From Diploptera punctata (taxonomy: Eukaryota; Arthropoda; Insecta; Blattodea; Blaberidae): DNA of 64,000 bases. A program made the translations under genes and the position numbers. The stretch lies in assembly GCA_030220185.1 (NCBI GenBank), contig JASPKZ010004561.1, forward strand, positions 355,001 to 419,000, given 5' to 3'. Positions 49,301 to 59,954 of the stretch are shown here, piece by piece. The notes under the pieces were generated by a model. It saw nothing but the letters and a program-made list of their open reading frames with translations, ran no database searches and was not told the DNA's origin. Position 1 is the first letter of the stretch, and each line of letters begins with the position of its first letter.

Positions 49301-52300
49301 AAACATAGGCTCAATTCTGGAAATGCGTGCTATTATGCATTGCAGAGACTCTTGATGTCCCAACTCCTTTCAAAAAACGTTAAACTGAAAATATATAAAA
49401 CTTATTCTACCAGTTATATTATATGGATGCGAAACATGGACTCTTACTTTAAGGGAGGAAAGGAGATTACAAGTATTTGAGAATAAAGTACTTAGGAAAA
49501 TTTTTGGACCAAAGAGAGATGAACAGACAGGTGAATGGAGAAGACTACATAACAATGAACTACATGGTCTTTATAGGACACCAGATATAATAAGAACAGT
49601 TAAGTCTCGTAGACTGCGATGGGCAGGACATGTTGCGCGTATGGGGAATGAAAGACTTGTATGGAAGCTTCTTGTAGGAAAGCCAGAGGGAAAACGTCCA
49701 GTTGGTAGACCAAGAATGAGGTGGGAGAATAACATTAACTATGATTTGAGGGAAGTAGATTATACAGGGAATGATTGGAAAGCATTATCTCAGGATAGGG
49801 ATGTATGGAGAGCTTATGTCCGCGCGGCCATGAATCTACGGGTTCGATAGTGCCAGTGAGTAAGTAAGTAAGTGGTAGTTTCTTTTTTTGGTTAATTTCT
49901 TTAAAAAGATACCAACAATATTTTTGTAAATAAATTCTATGTTTTCTTAAAATTACAGTCTATACATTGTAGGTCTAGGTTACTGGAACACAGCAGGTTT
50001 ACGTATAAGCAAGTTGACAAACAGGGGTTGAAACGAACAGAAAAAAAAACTTATTTATAGCGTTACCAGCAGTTTATAGCTTAGTGAGCAATCTTACATT
50101 AACCCTTAAATGGTCATACAATATTTTCTCGTGCCAGTTATTTAAATATTCCGGACCGCAAGGAAAATAAATTCATGTTAAACTATGTTATTATTATACA
50201 TTATTGCGTAATTTGACATACATTTGAGTAATTTTTACTCGTTTGTCTTTCTATTGATCTAAAAACAATATTAAATAAATGAAATCAATATATCCAATAA
50301 GATACATTTTTAATTTAAGGGTTAACTATAACTAACTAATTAAATAACAAACTCAGTGGCACTATTGAAGTGGGAAGTTAATGACCGTGTTAAACTAATT
50401 GAATTTGAAGTTAACTATTATTTCTGCAGTATTTTTTTTGTGTATTTATAATATTCTCCATTCATAGCGCTGTGAATTAAAATACCACCACCATCATAAT
50501 CCATTTACTAATTTGGGTCATTTTCTCTATTTATTTAATTTTATACTATGTCATTAATCTTTTCCTGTTTTTTATATATATTGTACATATTATATATTTA
50601 ATTCGTTAAATTTAGAGTAAATCAAAATACATTATAAATATTAATTGTATTGTATTCATAACTTGTACTCGTTTATATATATATATATATATATTGTAAT
50701 TTAGATTTAAGACTATTTTTTGTTTGTATTTTTTTTAAACCTGGTTGAGTGGTAGACAAGGCCTTAAGGCCTTAACTCTGCCAGGTAAAATAAAGCTATT
50801 ATTATTATTATTATTATTATTATTTATTGACCTGTTTCGACCTGAATAGAAACACAATTCAAAAGTCTTGAGTGGACGTCCTGGTCTTCTTCTTCCTGCA
50901 GGCTGCTTTTTAATTTCTGTAGTTACTGAAATATCAATGTTTCGATTCTTAAATACTGTGTAGTTCCCCTTTTGATTTTTGGAGGCTATCGACAAGAATT
51001 TGAAGAAGGAATAAGATCAGAAACAGCACAATAAAGGAAGTTATGCAAGTTGAAAAATAAACATATTAGGAAAAATAGAAGAAAAACGTTAAAAATGGTA
51101 TGGACACCTCATAAGAATGGAAGAAAAGAGAATACCAAAGAAGATGTTTAATTGCAAAGCTAATGGAATAAGTGGAAGAGGCAGGCCTAGAGAACTGTCT
51201 CTTCCACTTATTCCATTTGCTTTGCAATTAAAGATCTTCTTTAGTATTCTCTTTTCTTCCATTCTTATGAGGTGTCCATAACATTTTTAACGTTTTTCTT
51301 CTATTTTTCCTAATATGTTTTTTTTCATCTTGAATAATTTCCGTTATTATGCTGTTTCTGACCTTATCCCTTCTTGAAATTCTTGTCGATCGCCTCCAAA
51401 AATCAAAAGAGGAACTACCAGTATTTAAGAATCAAAACATTGATATTTCAGTAACTACAGACGCTAAGAAGCAACCTGCAGAACCTAGATAACGATGGAT
51501 GGATGAATGGATAGAAAGAAAATAAGTATGGAAACTAGAGATTTGAGGGAAGAAGATGCTTTAGACAGGAATCTCTGGCGACGAATCATTTTGGGTTGAA
51601 GGAGAAACACTGTATTGTGGAATATTCCTAAATAAAAAAAAAAGTTCCTCTCATTCTGCATGCATGCTTGGGACATTTCAGGTTGCATAATCTTACAGTA
51701 TTTACCATCCTTAGAAATTCTGCCCGAGGGCAGGTCTTTCACTGCAATCATAGCAATGCTTTGTAGCTTTACAAGGAAATTAGGGGTGTGGTAGCTTTCC
51801 GTTGGTTTCCACACCGGTGAAGGTTGATGATGATGATGATGAAGGATGATGATAATAAGGATGATGATGATGGCGGATGATTTTCGGGAACAGTTGGGGC
51901 CTAAGCTTTCTGACATTTGTCTTACAGGTGAGGAAAACCCCGAAAAAACTCACCTAGGAGCCTGTCCCGACCGGGAATCGAACCCGGGCCCCCTACGTAA
52001 CAAGGTAGCACGCTACCTCGAGACCACAGCGGTGGACGTTGTGCTGTTTATTTTAACCGTTTTTCATTTCTGTGAGTCGTCATATTTCAATTCCTTCTGG
52101 ATTTCATGTTAAGACTTGTGAATAAACTTGGGATTCCTTAGGACAGGTTACTGGCCTCACGCTAAGTAGTCCAGTGGTAGGGCTGCTACCTTTTAGTCTC
52201 TGGACAGACATTAGAATATCGCATTTACTCAGTACCCGATGGAACGGTTATACCGGCGTAACTCGGTCCTCAGAGCCTCGGGATGTACCAAAGAAGATGA

Positions 52301-55300
52301 GGATAAGAGTTGGGTAGGACAGGTTTTGTTGGATATCACTATCCCTTACAACCCAAATTAAGGGAGGTGATAGGTGAAATTTTCGACATTTTCGGTCAAA
52401 TTTAGCTTTTTTTTGTATTAAATCATACTACGTACCTTAAAGTATAAGTTGGCGAAGTTTGAGTGTCCTATGGCGCTTGTAAGTCTCCCTAATGACTGTA
52501 GGAGGGCGCTACATTCTAATTTAACTGCATGCAAACTTTCAAATTGGTTTTTCAACAATTTTATTTTCATTGAATTTCAATACATTCAAATCAAAATAGC
52601 ATTGACAAATTTAATGATAGAAGCACGAAATTTTAACTGCATGTCCCACACACTATGGCTAATAATTCTATTCAAGGATTTTTTTAAAACAACGGTGATA
52701 GTTTTTTAAATAAAAAAATAAAATATGTGTAGTAATTTAAAAAGAAAACATGCAGAGGATGTATATATATTTTTTTCTTCCTTTATTATAATGATACAGA
52801 AAAGTTAATGCATAGTTTGTTCTAAATAAGTCAGTGGTCGTGTAGAAAAAATTACTAAAAAATTATGGGACTAATAAACAATTTTAATCTGCACATTTTT
52901 AAATTGATTTTCTTCAATAACTCTAAAACTTTTAAGCCTAGAAGGATGAAACTTTAATATAATATTACCTATTATGGCATCAATATGTGTACAAAAAATC
53001 AAGTATGTAGTTTAAAAAATGTAGAAAACAGAAATTTCACCCATCACCCCCTTAAAACATACATTAATTAAATTAGATCTCAAACATTGCCATTACTGTT
53101 AATATTTCAGGAGCAAGAGGAGATGCTGGTCCCTACAAGACATTGATACAGAGCGGATTGCAGGTGTTCGGGATGTTAGTGCTGCAAGTGTATGAAGGTG
53201 TGAATGAAGAAGAACGCTACCTGGTGTTACGTACGTTGACTACCCTCATGGACGTCATGATCCACACATTTTCATCCACTTACACAGGAGGGTTGGCTGC
53301 TGTGTTAACAATACCAAGGTAAACACTTTTACATTATAAGTCCTGCTGTGGGAATGACAATTTTATTTAAAAGGGGCCTACACCTTCAAGGGTAAAAAAG
53401 TATTTTTTCATTTTTTTATATATAGATTGAAACCTCATCTTTAAACTAGTGAAAGATTTTCATTGATATCTCTATTACTTTTCGAGTTATGTTTAAAAAC
53501 GTGCAATGCTGTCACTCGAGTGAGCCCTTTAATTTTAGAAGGTACCTATATCTTCGGTAAGTTTGTCACTTTTCCGTAACTTAATTTTTTCAATATGGTT
53601 TCCCTGATAACTCCCAAAATTTTCAAGATATTGGGATGAAATTTTGCATGTATATGTAGTTACAGAGATGAACAAAATATACTACGATTGTAATGTACCT
53701 ATTATATCTTTATTAAAATAATGTTAATTCAAATTTTAACAAAAATGAGTATGCATCAATTTAAAATGAAAAATAAAGTAGTTACTCTCTATATAATTAA
53801 ACAATTGTAGTGTATTTTGTAGCTACAACATTATTGAGTAACATAAAACAAGAATCATTAAAATATATTGACATTTAGGAAAATTATCAGGGAAACGGCA
53901 AGACAATGACATATTTTCAGCTGACATTTTGAATATTTAATTAACCATAACGACTGAAGTTAGATTGTACTTAAGTACACAAACATGCTCACATTGTAAT
54001 ATAGATATCACATACCAAATTTCATTTCTGTAACCAGATTTGTTGCCGAGAAAAAAAATGAAATATGCCATATTTTTAATGGCTCAAGGTGTAGGTCCCC
54101 CCTTAAATTTTCTTCAGAAGCCAATGTTATTTATTCTGGCTCCATAAATATTTCAACAAAATCCTGGTGCAGATTGTGATATGTTATTCGTCAAACTTTT
54201 TATAAATAATGCAACAGTTATCTAATTATATTAAATTAAAAAAAAATTACAAATACATTTCTTTGGCACCAATAAATAAACTTAGTCTGGGTAATCTTCT
54301 AAGTACCAATAAAAAAGTCAATGTTCCAGACAGTAAGAAATCTGGAATTTATCAAATAAATTGTGAAGATTGCAATAAAGTTTATATAGGAAAAACAAAA
54401 AGGAATTTGGAAATTCGGACAAAAGAACATTTCAGAAATATTAAAAATTGTGAAATTGAAAAATCTGCAATTGCTGCACATAGTTTAATAGAACATCATA
54501 AAATTGGAAGAGAAGCTCAACTTTTAAAACAAGTAGAGAAACCTTTGGAATTGACATTTTGGGAAAAAATATACATTCAGAAAAACAAAAATAGATCAAA
54601 GAATTTTGATATCCCTAACGAAATTACATTGATCTCGAAGTTCATAAATTCAACCATAGATGGCAGCACTGAAGATGGCGACAATAGAACAGTTGACGGC
54701 CGAAGAATTTCGTCAGTCGGAGTTATGGCTGAAGATGAACATGACTATGTTTGAAATCGCGATATCATGGAAGCATGAATCCTATGAGGTGAGTTGTTTA
54801 AACAAAATGTTCTCCGATGAATTTTAATAGTTATCTAATTGTTTATATTGTAAATGTTGTGATTTATAAATTTGCTAATATCTTTGTCACAAAATGCTCA
54901 ATGTGAAAAATGTTTATCATTGCCCAGCTGTTTACTTTTCTTCTTATAATTTCCTTTTCGTAACTACAAAATATTTTAATTTTTAGTGTTAAAAAATCAT
55001 CAGTTTACGTTATAATTTCGCAATTTAAAAATATAATTTAATATAATTAGTCGACTGCAATGGGCTAGTGATTGTGTTTCTTGCCTCTAGTTCCCCAGAG
55101 ACGCGGGTTCAAATCCGGCCGTGGTCGATGGATTTTTAGGATGGAAAAATCCAAGGGACAAATCCTCCGGGAGGAACTTTAACCCATTCGCTTCAGGTTT
55201 AAATGCTCAATGCATTTCCCCAGAAACCGGATATTAAATCACCATATTCAAAACAAACAAAAGATAACGGTCCTTGACGTCACAATAAGGGTGAAGGCCA

Positions 55301-56194
55301 AAACACATTCCTCTACTTTTCATAGATGTTAACAAAAGATTACCCTGTTAAGAGATGTACAAAATATATAACAGCAGAGTTAAGCGAGTGTATCTCGTCT
55401 TCTGAGTTGAAGGCCATTTAACAGCCGGCGAGTGTACCTTGAATTAAGCCGTGGTCCCGAGTCTGAAGATTTTCAGGCTACTAAAAGAACAAGAGCCTGA
55501 ATAAAAACATTCCTGTGCAAAATTTACCGAATGTTCCCATCCTAGTACTACCTTGGTTTCCTAGATGTCACTACGAGGCGGAATGCTGACCCCGGGCCAC
55601 CAATGACATCTATCATAAAACAAGTGTAACTAAATTAGTATGGTTGAATTTCTCCCCTGTAGGGGAAGAACGCCTAAGTGTCATTGAGAGAAACAAGGGC
55701 TTACTACTACTGTAAATATAATGTATTGCATTATCTGTTTTTCCTGTACAGGTATCAACGCCCAATAGATACTTTGCCTGAATTGGCGGACAGCAATCTG
55801 ATATGGTCGGCCCAAGATGAAGTTTTTGCATTCGCTATTCAAGGAACAGACGACCCTATTTTACAACGAATTGTTAAAAATTTCCGCGTCTTCGATGAAG
55901 AAGAGTTGAAAAAGAAAGCTCTGGAAGCTCAAATTGGATTTGTCATGGAGACCATGTCTGGAAGTAAGTTTTCCTATTATATTTCTACAGAACATTTCTC
56001 TACATATGATAAAATTTGATAATTGCACAGAAACATTGGTTCTACATAATACATTTCAATTTTCTCAATAAATACTTTTTAATCAAATAAGTTAGCCTAT
56101 TCTTTGTTTCTAAAAATATTAGAAAATCAATTTTATAAATGTTAACTTTTAAAGAAACAAAAATAACTAATTACCAAATGTTAACGTTAATTTA

Positions 56195-56273
<79 letters not shown>

Positions 56274-56529
56274 GTAAAAGTGAAGTGATCCCACAACAGG
56301 TCCGGATGCCCTTGGGGTAGTAGAAGGTTAAGGCTCCCACTTTTTCTAGACAATCGGCACTTTATGTAAGCCGGGTTGTCAGCCCTGCGTGACGGCCGCC
56401 TTTACCCCCAGAACAAGCGCCTGGTACTCATTTCAGTTAGAGGCTGAGTCGACCCCAGGGCCATAGTGCCGCCAGAGGGTTTGGGTCAGTTTAAAAATCC
56501 TGACCCCAACGGGACTTGAACCCTCGACC

Positions 56530-56562
<33 letters not shown>

Positions 56563-59500
56563 TAATAAATAATAATATATTATTATTATTCATATACAGA
56601 TTTTTAATATTTCTGTGCCTAAAGTTTTATTTTCCTTCTCCACTCGTCTCTATCCATCCACTCCCATGTCTTCAAGTCCTCTTGTTCTCATTCCAATTAT
56701 TATTTCTTGCATTCACGAATTTCGAGGTCTTCCTTTCCTTATTCTTCCAGGCGGATATCATTTCTTGGTAATCTTTCTTCTTGCATTCGTCGTACGTGCG
56801 CACACCAATTTAATTGCTTGTATCTTATATAATCTACTATTGAATGTCTAATATTCATTTTTTCTCGCATGATAGTATTTCTTTTTCTAACCTGGAGCAT
56901 TTTTAAAAAAAGGTGGAACATTAACAATATATTAAAAAAAACAGTTTTTTTACCACGACACTGTTGTCAATACAAATTTATAAGAATCAAACATTCACAA
57001 ATAGAAAACCACGAAAGTGGTTTAAAAATGTTTATTTATCGCTGGAAGGGGTATAAAATCCACTAACTAAATATCTTTCATCTAATTAAAACCGTATTTC
57101 TCCACCGCCAAAGTGACTGAATCAGCAGGAAATCTCCCACATTGGCTGCACTGAGCATGGATTGACAATTTGAAAAATGTATCAGTTACCAATATATGAG
57201 TGTAAAAAAACAAAGATATAGACCAAACAGAACATCGTGGTCATACAACTGGCGCTATCTAACGTTCACATCAATAATTACATAATAAAGAACAAAATGA
57301 AAGTCGCCATTCATAAATACATTGACAAAGCATCATCCTAAAAGCGGGACATTTGAGCGTACCCGAGAAAACGATTGGGACAGCGGCACATTTTCCAAAA
57401 AAACAGGACTGTCCCGGGAAAAACGGGACGAATGGACACCCTATCAGAGTAATATTTAAATATCTCACTTCACAAATATCGTGTTTTTCACGATACCAGA
57501 TTTCAAAACGGAATCCCGTTCATCTTCAATCAAATCTCCGACCATAAGCGGTACTGCCAACCTAGCCAACAATAACACTGTAATGATGTGAAATTTAGCA
57601 CAACTGGTTTGTATTCGACGTTTAACCGGTTTTAAAAAATTGTATAAATTCGATACTTAACCGGTCGGGAAACCAAAGTCCCAGGGTCCGGATCCGGACC
57701 GCGGTCCGCCAATTGGTGACCCCTGGTATAGACTATTATAGTCCGTGAGGGCTAAAGTGTCTAGAATATTTTAGAAAGAGAAAGAGAGTACTCACCATCT
57801 TCTTTCTCACTCATACGCATATCACTTCACGGTGACAGCGGTAGGGCAGACACTCCCTGCAGTGGTGGCATTCCCTTCTTCTAAACATTAATTTTACACT
57901 AATATAATATCTCACAAACTACAAACGAACTCTGAAACAGTCGCCACTGACAAAAATTACGTGAACGAAAGTGACTGGGCGAAAGTGGGGGTGGAGTTTT
58001 TCTAGCATTCCTAAGTAATTTTACAAGGGTAGCCCATTATAGTACACATGTCACTCAGATGTCTAGCGAAGGGTGGAAGAACAGTTCTCTAGACAAGGAT
58101 AGCAGAAATCATGCCAACTTACAACTTTTACACTATAGAGAATGCACGCGAAGGGATAGGATGGGGTGTACCACACATCTGCATACCTACCGGGCTATGA
58201 AGAGAGCTCTGTCATATAGAAAGACAGAGGCAGTAAACAACGTTACAATATTATGATGATATTGTGAAAAGAAAAATAAATGTCTGAACCAGGAATCTGT
58301 AGTGGGCTGCACACTCCTACGGATAAGGAGAAGTCCACCGTTCGATTCCTGGTTCGGACATTGATTTTTCTTTTCACAATATCATTATAATATGATCCAT
58401 TATTGGAACTGTGTTAAAATAACAGTATTGGAAAATGTTAAATAACATCGTTTACAGCTTATAAAAGTGGTGGTGTAAAATTCTCAAGTATCTGGAAATG
58501 CGTGCTATTATGCATTGCAGAGACTCTTGATGCCGCAACTCCTTTCAAAAAACGTTAAACTGAAAATATATAAAACTATTATTCTACCAGTTATATTATA
58601 TGGGTGCGAAACATGGACTCTTACTTTAAGGGAGGAAAGGAGATTACAAGTATTTGAGAATAAAGTTCTTAGGAAAATGTTTGGACCAAAGAGAGATGAA
58701 CAGACAGGTGAATGGAGAAGACTACTTAACAATGAACTACACGGTCTTCATAGGAAGCCAGATATAATAAGAACAGTTAAGTATCGTAGACTGCGATGGG
58801 CAGGACATGTTGCACGCATGGAGAATGAAAGACTTGCATGGAAGCTTCTTGTAGGAAAGCCAGATGGAAAACGTCCAGTTGGTAGACCAAGAATGAGGTG
58901 GGAGAATAATATTAACTATGATTTGAGGAAAGTAGATTGCACAAGAAATGATTGGAAAGCATTTGCTCAGGATAGGGATGTATGGAGAGCTTATGTGCGC
59001 GCGGACATGAACCTACGGGTTCAATAGTGCCAGTGAGTAAGTAAGTAAGTATAGATACCTCCAAACGAAACCGGCCGTTGGCGATGGTAGTGACACCTAC
59101 CTGACAGCGGACGAAACGAGAATTATAGATTTGTATGTGTGGAAAGAAGTGTTTGTACCAGGTATAGAATAGTGTAGTGGGCTATACACTCCTACGGAGA
59201 ATGAGAGGTCCATGACTCGATTCCTGGTTCAGACATTGATTTTTCTTTTCACAATATCATTATAATATTATAATATTATCCATTATTGAAACTGTGTTAA
59301 AATGACAGAATTGGAAAATGTTTAAAAAAAAGTTACATTTAGTAAAATTCCTTTCCGTTAAGATATTTGTTATTATTACAAATCTTCATAACCGGGAGAG
59401 GAAGCAATCTGATCTGAAACTTCAGAGAACAAATAAAATTTCCACGACATCTAAGAAGGGAATTACACTACTAGCAATCCCGCTGTACCATGACGAACTT

Positions 59501-59891
59501 TTGATTGATTGCAGGAGCTTGCTGTTTGAGCCCACATCTAACACCAGAAGCCATGTCCAAGCTGCGGACGATGAAGGAACCTCTGTACTGGGGACACGTC
59601 ATCATGGTGTTGAGGAAAAGCTCTCCGTATCTACGCCGACTGAATAAACTTTCCATCAAACTCACTGAAGCAGGGGTTGTACAGTACTGGGAAGGAGATG
59701 TGGCTCGGAAATACAAGTCCGGATGTGGGTCAGGTCCGCTTTACGAAGACGGACCAACTAAATTAGTTCTAGGTCATGTGCAAGGTGCTTTCATGCTCTA
59801 CAGTTTGGGAATTATTCTGTCATCTCTGGCATTCTTGTGGGAGATCATACGCAGCAACAAATCTAATAAGCGCAAAACGGCGTCTCACTAA
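45142..59891 (+). CDS. IR3: divergent ionotropic receptor, 4 exons, two +1 shifts near N-terminus
   Basis: Third IR of the array. Exons 45142-46380, 53111-53318, 55752-55963, 59515-59891 total 2036 nt; removing two extra bases gives 2034 nt, or 677 residues, the same as IR1. The start MCIHKTRFLFLLIQVYLSLQ is a signal peptide. Extra bases sit near 45232 (TTGGGAAAC versus TTGGAAAT in IR2) and in the T6 run near 45266 (T5 in IR1 and IR2); from there the frame is open. S1, PAPQLLPRWHTVI, M1, pore FGMLVLQ, M3 SSTYTGGLAAVLT, RPIDTLPEL, S2, GVVQYWEGDV and M4 (GAFMLYSLGIILSSLAFLW) are all present. The S1 Arg is missing (ASWFFVYNYT). Homopolymer position suggests sequencing error; otherwise a recent pseudogene. 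Intron 1 is 6.7 kb and TE-filled. Confidence 0.86.
46540..46600 (-). mobile_element. SINE tail shared by S-C and S-F
   Basis: A T-run, then AATGCCCCAGATTGTCATTT and CGACATTTCTGGTTCTCTCC, the reverse of 28965-29020. Confidence 0.55.
46601..46861 (-). mobile_element. L-A fragment, first half (split by L-D)
   Basis: Reverse L-A DNA (CCATTCGTGTCACATGTCCTG, CCATTCACCTGTCTGTTCG, CTCTCTTTGGTC). It ends at AACTTCATTCTA, which is repeated at 47586-47597 where the element resumes. Confidence 0.82.
46862..47585 (+). mobile_element. L-D LINE, 5'-truncated, 12-bp TSD, inside L-A
   Basis: Begins within the RT catalytic region (LLFTDDVVLLAES, with Thr replacing the usual Ala of YADD), then YLGCDITYRENKD, LLYGSENWIMKSRDKSRIQT, FLRNVKGCTRADRIRNK, DHLMRMNNERIPKR and GRPRRRW; (AGA)n tail. 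TSD AACTTCATTCTA is exact at 46850-46861 and 47586-47597. Confidence 0.93.
47586..48010. mobile_element. L-A pieces as an inverted repeat
   Basis: 47586-47687 (reverse L-A, second half of the split copy) is complementary to 47868-47969 (forward L-A: GATATTCTTTCAGTTATG, GGACTCTTACTTTGAGGG). Between them forward L-A coding reads EEAAEFKYLETIITDRNEMH. Confidence 0.75.
48008..48432. repeat. inverted repeat, arms of about 125 bp, L-A derived
   Basis: 48008-48132 is the reverse complement of about 48305-48432 (GGAGGAGATACTAAAGTCC and its complement at the outer ends). The loop carries forward L-A coding (EVAEFKYLGTTITNRNEEHE). Confidence 0.8.
48440..48714. other. unassigned AT-rich sequence
   Basis: A minus-strand frame (48450-48713) is open but matches nothing recognised; it may be the degraded continuation of the next entry. 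Confidence 0.3.
48715..48870 (-). pseudogene. fragment of the ERFHQDIS/RYQG repeat-protein family
   Basis: The minus strand reads GEHFHQEISDTEKRYQGKWN, then a deletion, then IKRDAPQTKYSRKS. Arthropod genomes carry many uncharacterised, transposon-like proteins ending in this pattern (ERFHQD...ME.RYQG.W...ML.DYCW.LKRD....Y.RKS); the DYCW segment is lost here. Function unknown. Confidence 0.6.
49040..49110 (+). mobile_element. L-A 3' end scrap
   Basis: GAGAGCTTTACTTCCGC and CATCAATCTGCGGGTTCGAT match the last 60 bp of L-A. 48871-49039 shows nothing else. Confidence 0.6.
49195..49873 (+). mobile_element. L-A LINE, 5'-truncated
   Basis: Forward copy: EGNFEEVAEFKYLGTVIKNR, then a one-base shift near 49400, YGCETWTLTLREE, GPKRDEQTGEWRRL, RLRWAGHVARMGNERLVW and GRPRMRWENN to MNLRVR stop; (GTAA)n tail (49855-49873). 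Confidence 0.9.
49874..50450. other. unassigned AT-rich IR3 intron sequence
   Basis: No ORF, RNA or known repeat recognised. Confidence 0.4.
50451..50822 (+). mobile_element. LINE 3' UTR related to L-F, (ATT)n tail
   Basis: Ends CTGGTTGAGTGGTAGACAAGG, CTTAACTCTGCCAGGTAAAAT and (ATT)n (50799-50822), the same design as the L-F 3' end but diverged. An (AT)n tract lies at 50676-50692. Confidence 0.65.
50896..51483. repeat. large palindrome, 285-bp arms, L-D derived
   Basis: Left arm 50896-51180 and right arm 51199-51483 are reverse complements with only scattered differences; the spacer is 18 nt (51181-51198). Arms contain L-D coding such as LKWYGHLIRMEEKRIPKKMF. L-D sequence also flanks the palindrome on the left (50823-50895, GRRRPGRPL). 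Confidence 0.88.
51484..51610 (+). mobile_element. LINE C-terminal scrap
   Basis: Encodes RWMDEWIERK, then TRDLREEDALDRNLWRR, the terminal motif of L-D/L-C type RT ORFs. Confidence 0.55.
51710..52036 (-). mobile_element. S-B SINE, reversed
   Basis: From CCTTAGAAATTCTGCCCGAGG to CTCGAGACCACAGCGGTGG with B-box complement CCGGGAATCGAACCCGG. Confidence 0.85.
52140..52310. repeat. R150 repeat, opposite to 5975-6150
   Basis: GACAGGTTACTGGCCTCACG, AGTCCAGTGGTAGGGCTGC and CCCGATGGAACGGTTATACC match the reverse complement of the copy at 5975-6150. Confidence 0.65.
52311..53100. other. AT-rich intron DNA, probably an unclassified repeat
   Basis: Motifs such as CAATAACTCTAAAACTTTTAAG and GGATGAAACTTTAATAT also appear in changed form at 53580-53660, on the other side of IR3 exon 2. 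No ORF. Confidence 0.35.
53111..53318 (+). CDS. IR3 exon 2
   Basis: Acceptor TATTTCAG, donor GTAAAC, 208 nt, open. Encodes GARGDAGPYKTLIQSGLQVF, EEERYLVLRTLTTLMDVMIH and the M3 end. No long ORF from an ATG reveals it; it is found by homology to IR1 exon 2. Confidence 0.9.
53340..54110. other. AT-rich intron DNA with echoing segments
   Basis: The outer ends mirror each other loosely: GGGGCCTACACCTTCAAGGG near 53370 and CTCAAGGTGTAGGTCCCCCC near 54090 are inverted, suggesting one non-autonomous DNA element of about 730 bp spanning this stretch. Confidence 0.45.
54209..54754 (+). mobile_element. Penelope-like element: GIY-YIG endonuclease ORF, open
   Basis: An open frame of 181 codons encodes the C-terminal nuclease of a PLE: SGIYQINCEDCNKVYIGKTK (GIY and YIG motifs, with the PLE-type C-x2-C between them), then RTKEHFRNI, AAHSLIEHHKIG and LTFWEKIYIQK. 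The RT part is absent. Insertion in IR3 intron 2, same strand. A hammerhead core overlaps the 3' end. Confidence 0.88.
54722..54770 (+). ncRNA. hammerhead ribozyme-like motif at PLE 3' end
   Basis: CTGAAGA (54729-54735), stem II AACAT/ATGTT with GACT loop, GAAA (54753-54756) and the palindrome ATCGCGAT (54756-54763). Stem I pairing is not evident. Confidence 0.55.
54780..55045. other. unassigned AT-rich sequence
   Basis: Nothing recognised. Confidence 0.4.
55050..55460 (+). mobile_element. S-G tRNA-headed SINE and tail
   Basis: Head CTGCAATGGGCTAGTGATTG and B-box GCGGGTTCAAATCCGG, then CCTCCGGGAGGAACTTTAACC. The far part (TCGTCTTCTGAGTTGAAGGCC) recurs at 62005-62045 next to another tRNA-like fragment. 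Confidence 0.6.
55752..55963 (+). CDS. IR3 exon 3
   Basis: Acceptor CCTGTACAG, donor GTAAGT, 212 nt. Encodes YQRPIDTLPELADSNLIWSA and S2 up to GFVMETMSG. Confidence 0.9.
56199..56272. repeat. (AAT)n microsatellite
   Basis: Pure AAT repeat at the 3' end of a reversed S-A SINE. A second tract lies at 56530-56580. Confidence 0.9.
56275..56529 (-). mobile_element. S-A SINE, tRNA head missing
   Basis: From AGTGAAGTGATCCCACAAC to GACTTGAACCCTCGACC, where it is replaced by an AAT tract; the A-box half is lost. Confidence 0.85.
56590..56890 (-). mobile_element. L-C LINE 3' fragment
   Basis: The minus strand encodes QLNWCAHVRRMQEERLPRND, then RGRPRNS-like and WMDRDEWRRKIKL remnants; nearly the same insertion structure as 35600-35930. 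In IR3 intron 3. Confidence 0.78.
57345..57445. mobile_element. DNA-transposon end with GGGTGTCCATTCGTCCCG
   Basis: 57345-57440 contains CCCGGGAAAAACGGGACG and GAATGGACACCCTA, a terminal sequence of the hAT-like kind. The partner end was not found, so it is probably a solo end. 56891-57344 shows nothing recognised. Confidence 0.4.
57660..57732. mobile_element. hAT-like terminus (reverse CAGGGGTCACCAATTGG)
   Basis: GGTCCGGATCCGGACCGCGG and CCAATTGGTGACCCCTG resemble a hAT end of the CAGGGGT class in reverse. The partner end is not seen. Confidence 0.45.
57735..58256 (+). mobile_element. L-G LINE 3' block, second copy
   Basis: 57735-58130 closely matches 27733-28130 (GGGCTAAAGTGTCTAGAATA, CGGTGACAGCGGTAGGGCAG, with a short deletion). 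The final part encodes YRECTRRDRMGCTTHLHTYR and SYRKTEAVNNVTIL, a LINE-type C-terminus. Confidence 0.75.
58258..58390. mobile_element. short element with inverted ends and tRNA-like B-box
   Basis: GTCTGAACCAGGAATC and GATTCCTGGTTCGGAC are inverted ends, and GTTCGATTCC resembles a B-box. A related copy is at 59150-59250. Outermost AAAGAAAAAT/ATTTTTCTTTT also pair. Confidence 0.55.
58490..59053 (+). mobile_element. L-A LINE, 5'-truncated, open frame
   Basis: 58515-59027 is open and encodes LQRLLMPQLLSKNVKLKIYK, YGCETWTLTLREERRLQVFE, KMFGPKRDEQTGEWRRL, RLRWAGHVARMENERLAW and GRPRMRWENN to MNLRVQ; (GTAA)n tail follows (59033-59053). In IR3 intron 3, same strand. Confidence 0.92.
59150..59250. 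mobile_element. second copy of the short B-box element
   Basis: GTAGTGGGCTATACACTCC and GACTCGATTCCTGGTTCAGAC match 58290-58365 and are followed by the same TTGATTTTTCTTTTCACAAT. Confidence 0.55.
59515..59891 (+). CDS. IR3 exon 4
   Basis: Acceptor GATTGCAG, stop TAA at 59889. Encodes ACCLSPHLTPEAMSKLRTMK, KSSPYLRRLN, EAGVVQYWEGDV and M4, with a Lys-rich tail (SNKSNKRKTASH). Confidence 0.9.
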
Positions 59892-59954
59892 TTTTGTCAC
59901 AACCTCCTCAAATTACTTTTTATTCTCTCACTTCTATGTGTTGACACATTAGTA

